DNA of 64,000 nt from an uncultured SAR86 cluster bacterium. GTDB taxonomy: Bacteria > Pseudomonadota > Gammaproteobacteria > Magnimaribacterales > AG-339-G14. How positions within the stretch are numbered: the first letter of the stretch is position 1; the number at the start of each line of letters is the position of its first letter. The translations under genes were made by a program, and so were the position numbers. Positions 1 to 8,256 of this stretch are shown one piece after another. Location: positions 1 through 64,000 of the forward strand of contig CACIUX010000002.1 of NCBI GenBank assembly GCA_902589965.1. Direction: 5' to 3'. Below the pieces are notes generated by a model. It was not told the origin of the DNA, did no database searches, and worked only from the letters and a program-made list of their open reading frames with translations.

Positions 1-830
1 TTCATGGTGAGCCCGAAAGAAATGATATGGTTCAATATTTTGGTGAACTGCTTTCCGGTTTTGCCTTTACAAGTTTTGGTTGGGTGCAGTCATACGGAAC
101 CAGATGCGTAAAGCCACCAATTATCTTTGGAGACGTAGAGAGACCTGAGGCAATGACAGTGAAATGGTCTGAATTTGCTCAAAAAAACACAAAAAAAGTT
201 ATGAAAGGAATGTTAACCGGTCCGGTTACCATTTTACAGTGGTCTTTTGTTAGAGATGATCAACCTAGAAAAGATACTTGTTATCAAATTGCCCTAGCAA
301 TTAGGGATGAAGTTAAAGATTTAGAAGACGCCGGCATCCATGTCATTCAAGTTGATGAAGCAGCATTTAGAGAGGGTCTTCCTGTGAGGCGCGCTAAGTG
401 GGACGAATACCTAAAGTGGGCTGTTGATACTTTTAGATTGACCACTGCATGCGTTGAAGATTCAACACAGATTCATTCGCATATGTGTTATTCAGAATTT
501 AACGATGTGATTGAGAACATTGCTGATATGGATGCTGATGTGATCTCAATTGAATGTTCAAGATCAAATATGGAATTATTAAAGGCTTTTAAAGACTTTG
601 ATTACCCCAACGAAATTGGTCCAGGAGTATGGGATATCCATTCTCCAAGGGTTCCAAGTCAAGCTGAAATTGAAAGCTTAATTGAAAAAGCCAAGAGTTC
701 TGTCAAGCTTGAGAATCTATGGATTAATCCAGATTGCGGGTTGAAAACTAGAGGTTGGCCAGAGGTTAAAGACACCATCGAACATATGGTGAGTGCAACT
801 AAGAAAGCTAGAGAGCAATTAAATAATTAA
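1..830 (+). CDS. metE: Cobalamin-independent methionine synthase, C-terminal catalytic part (5' end outside window)
   Basis: Transfers the methyl group of 5-methyltetrahydropteroyl-triglutamate to homocysteine in the last step of methionine synthesis, in the cytosol. The frame is open from base 3 (HGEPERND...), so the track's ATG at 27 is internal and the gene begins left of the window; roughly the last 275 residues are present. The zinc/homocysteine ligands of the family are visible: His and Cys in '[10 protein letters not shown]', Glu in 'SIECSRS', and Cys in 'NPDCGLKTR'. The C-terminus is complete and typical. A MetE without visible MetH means B12-independent methionine synthesis is at least possible. 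Regulation cannot be judged because the 5' side is missing. Confidence 0.97.
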   Translation, partial: HGEPERNDMVQYFGELLSGFAFTSFGWVQSYGTRCVKPPIIFGDVERPEAMTVKWSEFAQKNTKKVMKGMLTGPVTILQWSFVRDDQPRKDTCYQIALAIRDEVKDLEDAGIHVIQVDEAAFREGLPVRRAKWDEYLKWAVDTFRLTTACVEDSTQIHSHMCYSEFNDVIENIADMDADVISIECSRSNMELLKAFKDFDYPNEIGPGVWDIHSPRVPSQAEIESLIEKAKSSVKLENLWINPDCGLKTRGWPEVKDTIEHMVSATKKAREQLNN

Positions 831-854
831 TTTATTAAAAGTCTGTTTTTCATA

Positions 855-1226
855 TCAAATATAAAAAACTAACTTATTTCCATCCAGGTCTCTTACGTAA
901 GCACCGTAAAAGTTTTTTGTGCGTCTACCCGGCGCACCTTCATCAGTTGCTCCAAGTGAGATGGCTTTGGCATAAATTTCATCAACCTCCTGCTCAGAAT
1001 TCATGAGAAATCCGGTCATGCTTCCATTGCCTGCTGAGGCTTCTTCTCCATCGTAAGGGATGAAAACAGCAAACATGGAGTTATCTCCTTTGATGACCCA
1101 AAACCAACTTCTGTCATTGGGCGAGAAACTCATAGTCTCAATATCTTCAAATAATCCGTCATAAAAGGATTTAGCAGATTCTAAATTATTGGTTCCAAGC
1201 GTCCTGTAAGTTGCAATTTTTTTTAT
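855..1226 (-). CDS. VOC (glyoxalase/bleomycin resistance) family protein, apparent ATA start
   Basis: Small vicinal-oxygen-chelate fold protein; the substrate is unknown. The track starts it at an ATG at 1133, but the frame stays open upstream and encodes a very typical VOC N-terminus ('IATYRTLGTNNLESAKSFYDGLF') before that ATG, so the 92-residue version lacks the first beta-alpha unit. The extended frame has no ATG, GTG or TTG. A purine-rich ribosome-binding site (AAGGGGAG) lies 6 nt before an ATA codon at 1226-1224, giving about 123 residues, a normal single-domain length. ATA is a very rare start, so a point change from ATG or a sequencing error is equally possible. The C-terminal 'VRDLDGNKLVFYI' is the usual VOC ending. 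It is convergent with metE. Confidence 0.75.
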   Translation of the reverse strand: MKKIATYRTLGTNNLESAKSFYDGLFEDIETMSFSPNDRSWFWVIKGDNSMFAVFIPYDGEEASAGNGSMTGFLMNSEQEVDEIYAKAISLGATDEGAPGRRTKNFYGAYVRDLDGNKLVFYI

Positions 1227-1271
1227 TGGTATCTCCCCTTTTTCTCAATTCAAAAGTATAGAAGATAGTTT

Positions 1272-1300
1272 TTGTAAAATGTATTTTTTTTAGCTATATT
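1272..1300 (+). promoter_or_regulatory. Putative sigma-70 promoter for the 1330 gene
   Basis: TTGTAA at 1272-1277, a 17-nt spacer, then TATATT at 1295-1300, about 30 nt before the start codon at 1330. Spacing is ideal and both boxes are near consensus. This is seen in sequence only; AT-rich DNA gives chance matches. Confidence 0.45.
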
Positions 1301-1329
1301 TTTGGAAATAAAAAAACAGAGGATAAAAA

Positions 1330-1596
1330 ATGGCAACAGTTTATATAACATTTGAAATAGCAAAGGATTTTGAAGACTGGAAAGAGGTCTTTGATGATGA
1401 TCAGGATAATCTCAATGACAACGGTATTGAAACATTGGCTGTTGGATATGAATTAGATAATCCCTCTAAAGTGAGAATAGCTGTATCGGCAGAATCTTTG
1501 GAAGCGGTTCAAGAATTTATGCAAGGAAATAACGAGACCATAGAGGATTCAGGACACATTATTGAAACGACGGTTTTTGAAGAATTTAGCGGCTGA
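1330..1596 (+). CDS. Small acidic protein, possibly DUF3764-like alpha/beta-barrel
   Basis: 88 residues with a strand-helix-strand-strand-helix-strand pattern: 'TVYITFEI' strand, 'FEDWKEVFDDDQD' helix, 'VRIAVSAES' strand, a second helix 'LEAVQEFMQ', and a final strand 'HIIETTVFEEF'. This is the layout of small ferredoxin-like dimeric proteins, and the 'F..WK.VFD' opening recalls the DUF3764 family; that assignment is from memory and unproven. A good ribosome-binding site (AGAGGA) sits 7 nt before the ATG. The alpha/beta hydrolase starts 7 nt downstream, so the two are probably co-transcribed. No catalytic residues are recognisable. Confidence 0.75.
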   Translation: MATVYITFEIAKDFEDWKEVFDDDQDNLNDNGIETLAVGYELDNPSKVRIAVSAESLEAVQEFMQGNNETIEDSGHIIETTVFEEFSG

Positions 1597-1603
1597 TTAG
1601 TTC

Positions 1604-2566
1604 ATGCTTCTTGAATTTCTGTCTGTTGGCCTCTTAGGCATATTGATATTAGGCATATTTGTACCTTACTGGCTAAAGACAAAAGATTTAAAAAAAATCA
1701 GCTCAAAAGATCTCCCATCTAATGGCCATTGGGCACAGCTATCAAAAGGCAATATTTATTATAGATGGCATCACCCTGAGCAAAAAAATGATCAAACCAT
1801 TGTCATGGTTCATGGTTTTTCAACTCCTAGCTTTGTCTGGAATGGTCTTCTTGATGGACTCTTAAATAAAGGTTACTCCATCTTAGTTTATGATCATTAC
1901 GGTAGAGGATTTTCTGAAAGGCCAAGAACTAAATACTCTCTAGATTTTTATGCTGAAACTCTAAAGGAACTTATTTCTCATCAAAATATTGATGGAAAAA
2001 TTCATTTAGTTGGATATTCCATGGGCGGTCCCATCATTGGTGGATTTGCAGACAAATACTCCGACCAAGTAAAAAGTTTATCTTTTATTGCGCCAGCTGG
2101 ATTTGGAAAAGTCCAAACATCGATTCCTATTTTTATGAAGATTCCTGGGGTGATTGAGTGGGCCATGCATGTATTAACAGATAGATTTTATGGCTCTGCA
2201 ATCAGTTCTGAAACCGCTCATAGCAACGATCCTCTATCTATCAATGAGGAAGAATTTCAACAGCTTTTTTCTTTTCAGATGCAATTTAAGGGATTTCGTG
2301 AATCTTTGGCTTCTACGATGAGAAATTTTAATCTTTTCGATGCGCGAGAGATGTTCGAAAAGGTTGCGGCAAAAAATATTCCCTCTATCGCTATTTGGGG
2401 CGACAACGATGGAATAGTTTCTTATAAGGGTGCTGAAACTTACTCAGAAATTTTTCAAGAAGGAAAAGTCATAACAATTGAAGCCGGCACTCATGATATT
2501 ACTTATCGACAACCGTCGGATGTTTTAGAAGCTATAAAAATTTTCTTAGCTTCGCAAATATCTTAA
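1604..2566 (+). CDS. Membrane-anchored alpha/beta-fold hydrolase
   Basis: Serine hydrolase of the alpha/beta fold (lipase/esterase or C-C hydrolase type). Residues 1-25 form one hydrophobic anchor ending in a basic stop-transfer segment, so the enzyme is likely tethered to the inner membrane. The oxyanion loop is 'VHGFSTP', the nucleophile elbow 'GYSMGG' (Ser), the acid lies in 'WGDNDGIVS', and the catalytic His in 'AGTHDITYRQP'. Length 320 is usual. It follows the small 1330 gene by 7 nt and probably shares its promoter. The substrate cannot be deduced. Confidence 0.9.
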   Translation: MLLEFLSVGLLGILILGIFVPYWLKTKDLKKISSKDLPSNGHWAQLSKGNIYYRWHHPEQKNDQTIVMVHGFSTPSFVWNGLLDGLLNKGYSILVYDHYGRGFSERPRTKYSLDFYAETLKELISHQNIDGKIHLVGYSMGGPIIGGFADKYSDQVKSLSFIAPAGFGKVQTSIPIFMKIPGVIEWAMHVLTDRFYGSAISSETAHSNDPLSINEEEFQQLFSFQMQFKGFRESLASTMRNFNLFDAREMFEKVAAKNIPSIAIWGDNDGIVSYKGAETYSEIFQEGKVITIEAGTHDITYRQPSDVLEAIKIFLASQIS

Positions 2567-2574
2567 TTGGGGCC

Positions 2575-2883
2575 TTACCTAGGCAACATACCTTTAACTC
2601 TAATTAATTGAGTTGTTGTGGCTTCTCTTCTAAATTTTGAAATCTCTTGATATTCAGGATCGCTATACCACTTATCAGCAGCTTCTTCATTAGGAAAAGA
2701 AAAAATAATGACTCTCCCTTTAACATCGTTATCCCCTTCCACATTTATTATGTTGTCATCATAAGTAATAAATTCTCCGCCGTGTTTTTTGAGAATCGGA
2801 AAAAAACCTTTTTCATAGTTTCTATAATTATCTGCGTCGTGTATTTGGAGATTGGCAATCATATAGACTTTTACATCGCTCAT
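2575..2883 (-). CDS. DUF1330 family protein
   Basis: 102 residues that match the DUF1330 pattern: an N-terminal strand, 'Y.NYEKGFFPILKKHGGEFI' helix-strand, then 'FPNEEAADKWYSDPEYQEISKFRREATTT' and a final strand. These are dimeric alpha/beta-barrel proteins of unknown function; some are linked to oxygenase clusters. It lies last in a leftward run after the DUF3445 and AhpD-like genes (24-nt gap), which hints at co-expression. The antisense ORF at 2647-2913 is a shadow. Confidence 0.88.
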   Translation of the reverse strand: MSDVKVYMIANLQIHDADNYRNYEKGFFPILKKHGGEFITYDDNIINVEGDNDVKGRVIIFSFPNEEAADKWYSDPEYQEISKFRREATTTQLIRVKGMLPR

Positions 2884-2907
2884 TTTTTTACCTCTTTCAT
2901 TAATAAT

Positions 2908-3684
2908 TTATGAATCTAAATATTCTATAAGTGTCTTGACCTTTTTAGCACCACCAAAATAGTTTATTTCATCTTTGTCCATGTTCTTCAAGCTTTTTTG
3001 CATGCCCACTTTTGCATCTTCATAAGCATGTATTTCATTGAGAGGGGCAAAGCTAACCCTGATGGTAAACAGAGAATAGTCATCGTGGATTTTACAAATT
3101 GTTTCCCTCTCGCTCCTTACAAACCAATTATCTGGATTGCCAACTATTTCTGGCTCTTCTGCTAAGTGCAATCTTTTTGTGTCTGCATGGATAAGCCAAT
3201 TTTCTCTTTCAAAAGGTTGTAGCAAGGGAGCCCTTTCAATGAATCTTCCTATATTGAAACCAATTTTCTCATTAAGGCTTTTGACAGGAGCATGAACATC
3301 GTAAAGAGATTTGCCTATTTTTTCTTGGACATTCCAATAACTTGGAGAGCATATAGATGCCGCCAACATTCTCTGCTTTCCATTTGCTTCAATCAGGCAA
3401 AGGTCGTCAGGTACTAATAAGGATGTATCCGCGATAGGGTCTGGATAATCGCATTTTTGGGTAGGAATATGTTTCGCTAATATTTGTTGAGCCTGCAGAG
3501 AATCTTCTGTGCAAGCCACAACTTCTTTGTAACTGTTGTTTAAAAGATTAAATTTATGTTCGAAAACTTCTTTTGAAATGGATTTATTAAACCAATTTTC
3601 TTCATGGATTGGATTAAGACCAAGTCTGTACTTAGTGTAACCGTCGCCCCAAGGAGGAGCGAGAAATAAGTTATTTCCAGCCAA
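2908..3684 (-). CDS. DUF3445 protein (haem-dependent oxidative N-demethylase alpha-like)
   Basis: Matches DUF3445, the family of the haem-binding alpha subunit of oxidative N-demethylase (HODM), which removes methyl groups from dimethylamine-like substrates. Visible family features are the opening 'YRLGLNPIHEENWF', a central 'DLCLIEANGKQRMLAASICSPSYW', and 'EKIGKSLYDVHAPV' followed by 'RENWLIHADTKRLHL'. At 258 residues it is somewhat shorter than characterised members. Its start overlaps the end of the AhpD-like gene by 14 nt, so translation is probably coupled. The beta/gamma/delta partners of HODM are not nearby, so the electron source is unknown. The family call is fairly firm; the reaction is inference. 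Confidence 0.8.
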   Translation of the reverse strand: MAGNNLFLAPPWGDGYTKYRLGLNPIHEENWFNKSISKEVFEHKFNLLNNSYKEVVACTEDSLQAQQILAKHIPTQKCDYPDPIADTSLLVPDDLCLIEANGKQRMLAASICSPSYWNVQEKIGKSLYDVHAPVKSLNEKIGFNIGRFIERAPLLQPFERENWLIHADTKRLHLAEEPEIVGNPDNWFVRSERETICKIHDDYSLFTIRVSFAPLNEIHAYEDAKVGMQKSLKNMDKDEINYFGGAKKVKTLIEYLDS

Positions 3685-4249
3685 GAGGTTTCAATTTTTC
3701 TTCGACAAACGTATTTGGTACATCCTCTAGATGCGAACCAAGCGTATCATTCCATCTATTTAAAAAGCCAAATAAGGCAATAACAGCGACAATATCGACA
3801 ATTTGTTCGTTGCTAAAATACTTTAATAAGTTATCAAAGTGCTCTTGCTTTGCTTGATTTGGCGTCTTACCTGCTGCAAAAGCTAGATCAAGAACTGCCT
3901 TTTCTGATGCGTCGTAATGCGCACTTTCTTGGTATCTTAAAATATCGTTTATTTTTTCCTCATTGACACCGGCTTGGTGAGCTCCGTGAGATGTATGTGC
4001 CTGACAATACTTACACCCAGAAGAGAGGCTTGAAGCCAAAGCAATGAGTTGCATTAAGCCTTGATCAATTTTTTGTGAAGAGAATATTGTTCCTGCTAAA
4101 GCCGCAAAACTTTGATTCAATTGTGGATTTACTGCCATGGACAGATGAGAATTGGGTAAATATCCCATGAAGCCTTCAATCACTTTGAATAAATCTTCTT
4201 GATCAGAAAAATTTTCTCTGGAATCTCCTCCTAAGAATGAGTAACTCAT
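3671..4249 (-). CDS. Carboxymuconolactone decarboxylase/AhpD-like protein
   Basis: All-helical AhpD-fold protein of 192 residues. The redox motif is 'CKYCQAHTSHGAHQAG' (CxxC followed by the conserved His), as in alkylhydroperoxidase D and 'peroxidase-related enzyme' families. This supports a thiol-based peroxidase or disulfide-relay role rather than lactone decarboxylation. The 3' end overlaps the DUF3445 gene by 14 nt, a conserved-looking coupling that suggests the pair works together, perhaps removing peroxide or formaldehyde stress from the haem enzyme (inference). Confidence 0.88.
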   Translation of the reverse strand: MSYSFLGGDSRENFSDQEDLFKVIEGFMGYLPNSHLSMAVNPQLNQSFAALAGTIFSSQKIDQGLMQLIALASSLSSGCKYCQAHTSHGAHQAGVNEEKINDILRYQESAHYDASEKAVLDLAFAAGKTPNQAKQEHFDNLLKYFSNEQIVDIVAVIALFGFLNRWNDTLGSHLEDVPNTFVEEKLKPLGWK

Positions 4250-4281
4250 AAAACCTCCAATGATGATGTTTATAAAATATC

Positions 4282-5130
4282 TTATTCGATGTGTTCGCTC
4301 AAGAAATCTACAATAGCTTCTGCGAAGATATCGTTCTTGTCGCCAACAACCATATGAGTGGCTTGCTGAATTTCAGCAAACTTAGCATGGGGCACGGCGT
4401 TGAGAAATTCTTCCTTTTCCTTGTTAGTTAAAATATCGCTTAAGGCTCCTTGGACGAGCAAAGTAGGAACGGTAATCCTCTTGGCAGAATTTTCTAATTG
4501 CCTAAAACGTTCTTCTCTAACTTCACCCATCCCAGTCCTATCTGTTAGAAAAAGAGGATCCCAGTGCCAGTAGTAACGACCGTCTTCTTTGAGTCTAAGA
4601 TTTTTTTTTAGCCCGGATATATCTTTGGGTCTTTCTCTGTGTGGCAAATAACCAGAAACGGCGTCTGCTGCCTCTTCCACTGAAGCAAAACCTTTTGCAC
4701 CAGAGCGCATGAATTCAACTATTCTGTCTGAACCCTCGTCGTTAGGACGCATTCCTATGTCCACCATAATGAGACCTGAACAGTATTTGCTTTCTTCTTC
4801 GTGGCCGGCCAAAGATAAAGAAATCATGCCACCTAGGGAGGCGCCCACTAAATTAGCTTTTTTTCTAAGTTGCTGAATTATCCTTACAAGATCATCTCTA
4901 TGAGCATCAAAAGTATAATTGCCATCATGATCCCAAAAACTTTCGCCGTGACCTCTTAAATCATGTGCGATTACGTGAAAACCTAAATGAGCAATTTTTG
5001 CAGCAACGCCTTTCCAAGAATGCCTTGTTTGCCCTCCTCCGTGCAGCATGATTACAAGCGGATTATCGTTATCTCCCCACTCAGAGGCTAAAATTTCTCT
5101 ATCTTCAGAAACCTTAAATACTCTATTCAT
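4282..5130 (-). CDS. Alpha/beta hydrolase
   Basis: Soluble alpha/beta-fold hydrolase, 282 residues. The oxyanion loop is 'LHGGGQTRHSW', the nucleophile elbow 'GASLGGM', a likely catalytic acid follows 'VQGALSD', and the His lies in 'QATHMVVGD'. 'DLRGHGESFW' is typical of the epoxide hydrolase/haloperoxidase-like clan. The ATG directly abuts the stop codon of glucokinase upstream, so the two are in one transcript. No signal peptide. Substrate unknown. Confidence 0.9.
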   Translation of the reverse strand: MNRVFKVSEDREILASEWGDNDNPLVIMLHGGGQTRHSWKGVAAKIAHLGFHVIAHDLRGHGESFWDHDGNYTFDAHRDDLVRIIQQLRKKANLVGASLGGMISLSLAGHEEESKYCSGLIMVDIGMRPNDEGSDRIVEFMRSGAKGFASVEEAADAVSGYLPHRERPKDISGLKKNLRLKEDGRYYWHWDPLFLTDRTGMGEVREERFRQLENSAKRITVPTLLVQGALSDILTNKEKEEFLNAVPHAKFAEIQQATHMVVGDKNDIFAEAIVDFLSEHIE

Positions 5131-6021
5131 TTAATTTTTATTTAAATAATTGAAGCATCCTTTTAAAGCCGGCGTCTTACTCGTAATAAGATTTATCTCA
5201 ATCGATTTAAGAATTTGCGCATGTTGATCTTTGGGATGATCAGTATATTGATTCAAAAATTTACTATCTTCTATGAGGTATGCAAGATCAGTTATAAGAG
5301 ATCCTCCAAGCAGAAGTCTTCTTGGTAAATACGCAACCGAAACATCTTGCATAAACTGCATTAGATTATCTACAAAGCCGTAAATTATAAATTTTGCTTT
5401 TTGATTTCTTTTTTTAGCCAATAACACAATTTCTTCGGGAGATAATTTTTGCTTATATCTAGACTGATATGCTCTGCTTATGCTGGGCCCAGAAATCACA
5501 TCTTCAAGAACTGAAAAAAATTTTGACGGTCTTATTCCAAGATTATTCATAAGTAATTTACTGTGGAGTTTTGTATTTCCAATTTCTGTTGGTACTACTT
5601 TACCATCAGCAACAATAGCAAATCCGAGACCTGTGCCGGGCCCAATCATTAAATCTACATTGGACTTTGATTTCCCCTTTTTAATTTTTTTTAATTTCAT
5701 TTCATCAATCGCATAACCAACCGCCTCCCAATCGTTAAGAACTTGAGAATTAGCTAACTTAAACTTTCTACCTAATAAATCTCCATCAACGATCACTTTT
5801 CTATTTGTCATTTCTATTCTGTTGCCAAGTCTTGGGCCGGCAGCAGCTATGACAGCATTTTTAATTTGGGGATTTGATAAAAGATTGCCCAAAGTTTTAT
5901 TGACCTTTTGATCGGAAATATTTGAAAGGATCTTTTCTTCTGAGATATTTCTTTTATTTGCATAGGCATAGCGCATATTGGTGCCGCCAATGTCTACTAG
6001 TAAAGAAGAGTATGAGCTCAT
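5131..6021 (-). CDS. glk: Glucokinase family protein
   Basis: Probable ATP-dependent glucokinase (Glk family, not ROK): phosphorylates glucose for glycolysis in the cytosol. 'LVDIGGTNMRYAY' is the phosphate-binding loop, 'VLNDWEAVGYAI' carries the catalytic-base Asp region, and 'GPGTGLGFAIV' is the sugar-binding signature. At 296 residues it is shorter and more divergent than E. coli Glk (321), so the sugar specificity is not certain. Its stop touches the start of the downstream hydrolase, and a 27-nt gap separates it from the nitroreductase, indicating one leftward operon. Confidence 0.82.
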   Translation of the reverse strand: MSSYSSLLVDIGGTNMRYAYANKRNISEEKILSNISDQKVNKTLGNLLSNPQIKNAVIAAAGPRLGNRIEMTNRKVIVDGDLLGRKFKLANSQVLNDWEAVGYAIDEMKLKKIKKGKSKSNVDLMIGPGTGLGFAIVADGKVVPTEIGNTKLHSKLLMNNLGIRPSKFFSVLEDVISGPSISRAYQSRYKQKLSPEEIVLLAKKRNQKAKFIIYGFVDNLMQFMQDVSVAYLPRRLLLGGSLITDLAYLIEDSKFLNQYTDHPKDQHAQILKSIEINLITSKTPALKGCFNYLNKN

Positions 6022-6048
6022 TATTCAATAAGTCTTGATCTTGTTACC

Positions 6049-6609
6049 TTAAAGTTTTTTTACAAAGTCTATAGGGTCTAGTTGAGGAATCTTTTTGTTA
6101 TCTCCAGCTGGAGTTCCTATGTAAAGATATCCAAGCACCTCTTGATTATCATCAAGCCCTAAAAAAGATCCTATTTCTTTGTTTAGAGCAAATTTTCCAG
6201 TTCGCCAAATCCCGCCATAACCAAGAGCATTGAGGGCTAAGAGAATATTTTGTCCAGCTGCAGCTGTGGAAAACATCTGCTCCAATGGAGGTACCTTAGG
6301 ATGCTCCTTTATGGTTGAAACCAAGATGACTATCATTGGTGCTCGAAAAGGAGCTTGTCTATATTTTTCCAATACTTCATCAGAGACATCATGTATGTGA
6401 TTTTGAGCAAATTCCTGAAATATATTTGATAGCTTTTTTAATCCATCTCCTGAAACTTCAATAAATCTCGTAGGTCTAATCCAGCCATGATCAGGGGCTC
6501 TTAGAGCTGCCTCATAAACTAACTTCATTTCCTCAGCATTTGGATGAGGTTCGATCAGTTGTCTTGGAGAATTTCTCTCTAGAATATTTGATAAAGCTTT
6601 GCTTTCCAT
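6049..6609 (-). CDS. Nitroreductase family protein (YdjA-like)
   Basis: FMN-dependent NAD(P)H oxidoreductase of the small nitroreductase class, 186 residues. The N-terminal 'ERNSPRQLIEPHPN' with FMN-contacting Arg and Ser, 'ALRAPDHGWIRPTRFIEV', and 'AAAGQNILLALNALGYGGIWRTG' follow the E. coli YdjA pattern closely. The physiological substrate of this subfamily is unknown. It heads the leftward gene run that ends near 2575, and is divergent from the acyl-CoA ligase at 6671 across a 61-bp AT-rich gap that should hold both promoters. Confidence 0.9.
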   Translation of the reverse strand: MESKALSNILERNSPRQLIEPHPNAEEMKLVYEAALRAPDHGWIRPTRFIEVSGDGLKKLSNIFQEFAQNHIHDVSDEVLEKYRQAPFRAPMIVILVSTIKEHPKVPPLEQMFSTAAAGQNILLALNALGYGGIWRTGKFALNKEIGSFLGLDDNQEVLGYLYIGTPAGDNKKIPQLDPIDFVKKL

Positions 6610-6670
6610 TGATGTACTTCTTTTAAATAATTTGATTAACTATAAATTAACATATTAATCTATTGAAAAA

Positions 6671-8236
6671 ATGAATATACCTAGAGATAAAACAGTTCAA
6701 GATTTATTTAAGTGGCGAGTTGAACAAACGCCTGACCTAGTGGCGCATAAGTTTCTCGATAGAGAAACTTCTTATAAAGAATTAGACCTGTTATCTAATA
6801 AGGTAGCAAATGGACTTATCAAAGAAGGTTGTAAGCCAGACACAAGGGTCGCTTATTACGGAAAAAATTCAGATTATTTTTTTGAATTTTTGGTTGGAAC
6901 GATGAAATCTGCAACGGTCGCCGTGGGTGTTAATTGGAGACTTGCTCCTCCAGAAGTAGTTTATGTCTTAAATGATTCTGAAAGCGAGGTACTTTTCGTG
7001 GGGGAGGAATTCTATCCTGTTATCGAACAAATCAAAGATGAAATACCTAAGGTAAAGAAAATTATTGCGGTAGACGATAGTCACGAAACCTTTGAAAGTT
7101 ATATTGCCTGGCGAAATAGCCAAGCTGAGGATGATCCTGGTATTTCGACATCATTAGATGACGATATTATTCAGCTCTACACTTCAGGCACAACGGGCCA
7201 TCCCAAAGGCGTTCAGCTAACGAATCAAAACTTTTCATCAGCGAACGATACTATCGAAGGCATTGTTCCCTTTGAAGAAGGAACGCCAAATTTGGTCTGT
7301 ATGCCGGGGTATCATGTTGCCGGAACTAATTGGGGTATTTGGGGGCTAGTGAACGGTTGCAAAAATATTATCATCGCTGATATTGATCCTGTCCTAATCT
7401 TGGAATTAATTGAAAAAGAAAAAATACGTTCTTCACTTTTCGTTCCGGCTGTGATTCTGTTCTTAGTATCAATACCGCAAGCCGCTGAGACAGATTTTTC
7501 ATCTCTTAAGTTTGTTCTCTACGGAGCCTCGCCGATTGCAGATGACACTATTCTAAAAGCTAAAGAAATAATGCAATGTGATTTATTCCAGGTTTATGGA
7601 CTAACTGAAACTGCAGGCGCAATAACGATTCTGATGCCAGAGGATCATGATCCAGAAAAAGGAAAATTAAGATCATGCGGAAAAGCACTCAATAGCGTTG
7701 AAATTAAAGTTGTCGACGATGAAGGTAATGAAGTAAAAACTGGCGATATTGGAGAAGTCATCTCCAAATCACCTTTAAATATGAAAGGGTATTGGAATAG
7801 ACCGGATGCCACAGAAGAAGCCATAAAAGATGGATGGTTCTATTCAGGCGATGCTGGGTTTTTTGATGATGAGGGTTATCTCTACATACATGATCGAGTT
7901 AAAGATATGATTGTTTCTGGTGGAGAAAATATATACCCGGCAGAGGTAGAAAATGCCCTGATGAGTCATCCAGAAATTGCAGATGCTGCAGTGATTGGGG
8001 TACCAGATGAGAAATGGGGGGAATCCGTTAAAGGCTTTGTGGTTTTACAACCGGATTCAAGTTTGGATGAGACTGAAATTATCTCATACACAAGATCACA
8101 AATAGCCGGCTATAAATGTCCAAAAACTATCAACTTCATAGAGGCCTTACCGCGAAATCCCTCTGGTAAAATTCTTCGTCGAGAATTGCGTGAGCCCTTT
8201 TGGGAAGGTAAAGATAGAATGGTTTCAGGAAATTAA
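6671..8236 (+). CDS. AMP-dependent acyl-CoA synthetase/ligase
   Basis: ANL-superfamily ligase that activates a carboxylic acid via acyl-AMP to the CoA thioester. Core motif A5 is 'YTSGTTGHPKGVQ' near residue 170, then 'YGLTETAGA', 'GWFYSGDAGFFDDEGYLYI', and the hinge 'DRVKDMIVSGGENIYPAEVE'. The catalytic lysine is in 'NPSGKILRRELRE'. Length 521 is standard. No signal or membrane segment, so it acts in the cytosol. It is followed closely by GST, Rieske oxygenase and a transporter on the same strand (20, 1 and 9 nt gaps), suggesting a catabolic operon for an aromatic or branched acid, an inference from context. Confidence 0.92.
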   Translation: MNIPRDKTVQDLFKWRVEQTPDLVAHKFLDRETSYKELDLLSNKVANGLIKEGCKPDTRVAYYGKNSDYFFEFLVGTMKSATVAVGVNWRLAPPEVVYVLNDSESEVLFVGEEFYPVIEQIKDEIPKVKKIIAVDDSHETFESYIAWRNSQAEDDPGISTSLDDDIIQLYTSGTTGHPKGVQLTNQNFSSANDTIEGIVPFEEGTPNLVCMPGYHVAGTNWGIWGLVNGCKNIIIADIDPVLILELIEKEKIRSSLFVPAVILFLVSIPQAAETDFSSLKFVLYGASPIADDTILKAKEIMQCDLFQVYGLTETAGAITILMPEDHDPEKGKLRSCGKALNSVEIKVVDDEGNEVKTGDIGEVISKSPLNMKGYWNRPDATEEAIKDGWFYSGDAGFFDDEGYLYIHDRVKDMIVSGGENIYPAEVENALMSHPEIADAAVIGVPDEKWGESVKGFVVLQPDSSLDETEIISYTRSQIAGYKCPKTINFIEALPRNPSGKILRRELREPFWEGKDRMVSGN

Positions 8237-8256
8237 ACTTTTTATAGGAGATAAAA

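Noticed and set aside
2647-2913. 88-residue ORF antisense to the DUF1330 gene
   Set aside because: Lies fully opposite a recognisable family protein and has low-complexity composition; a shadow frame.
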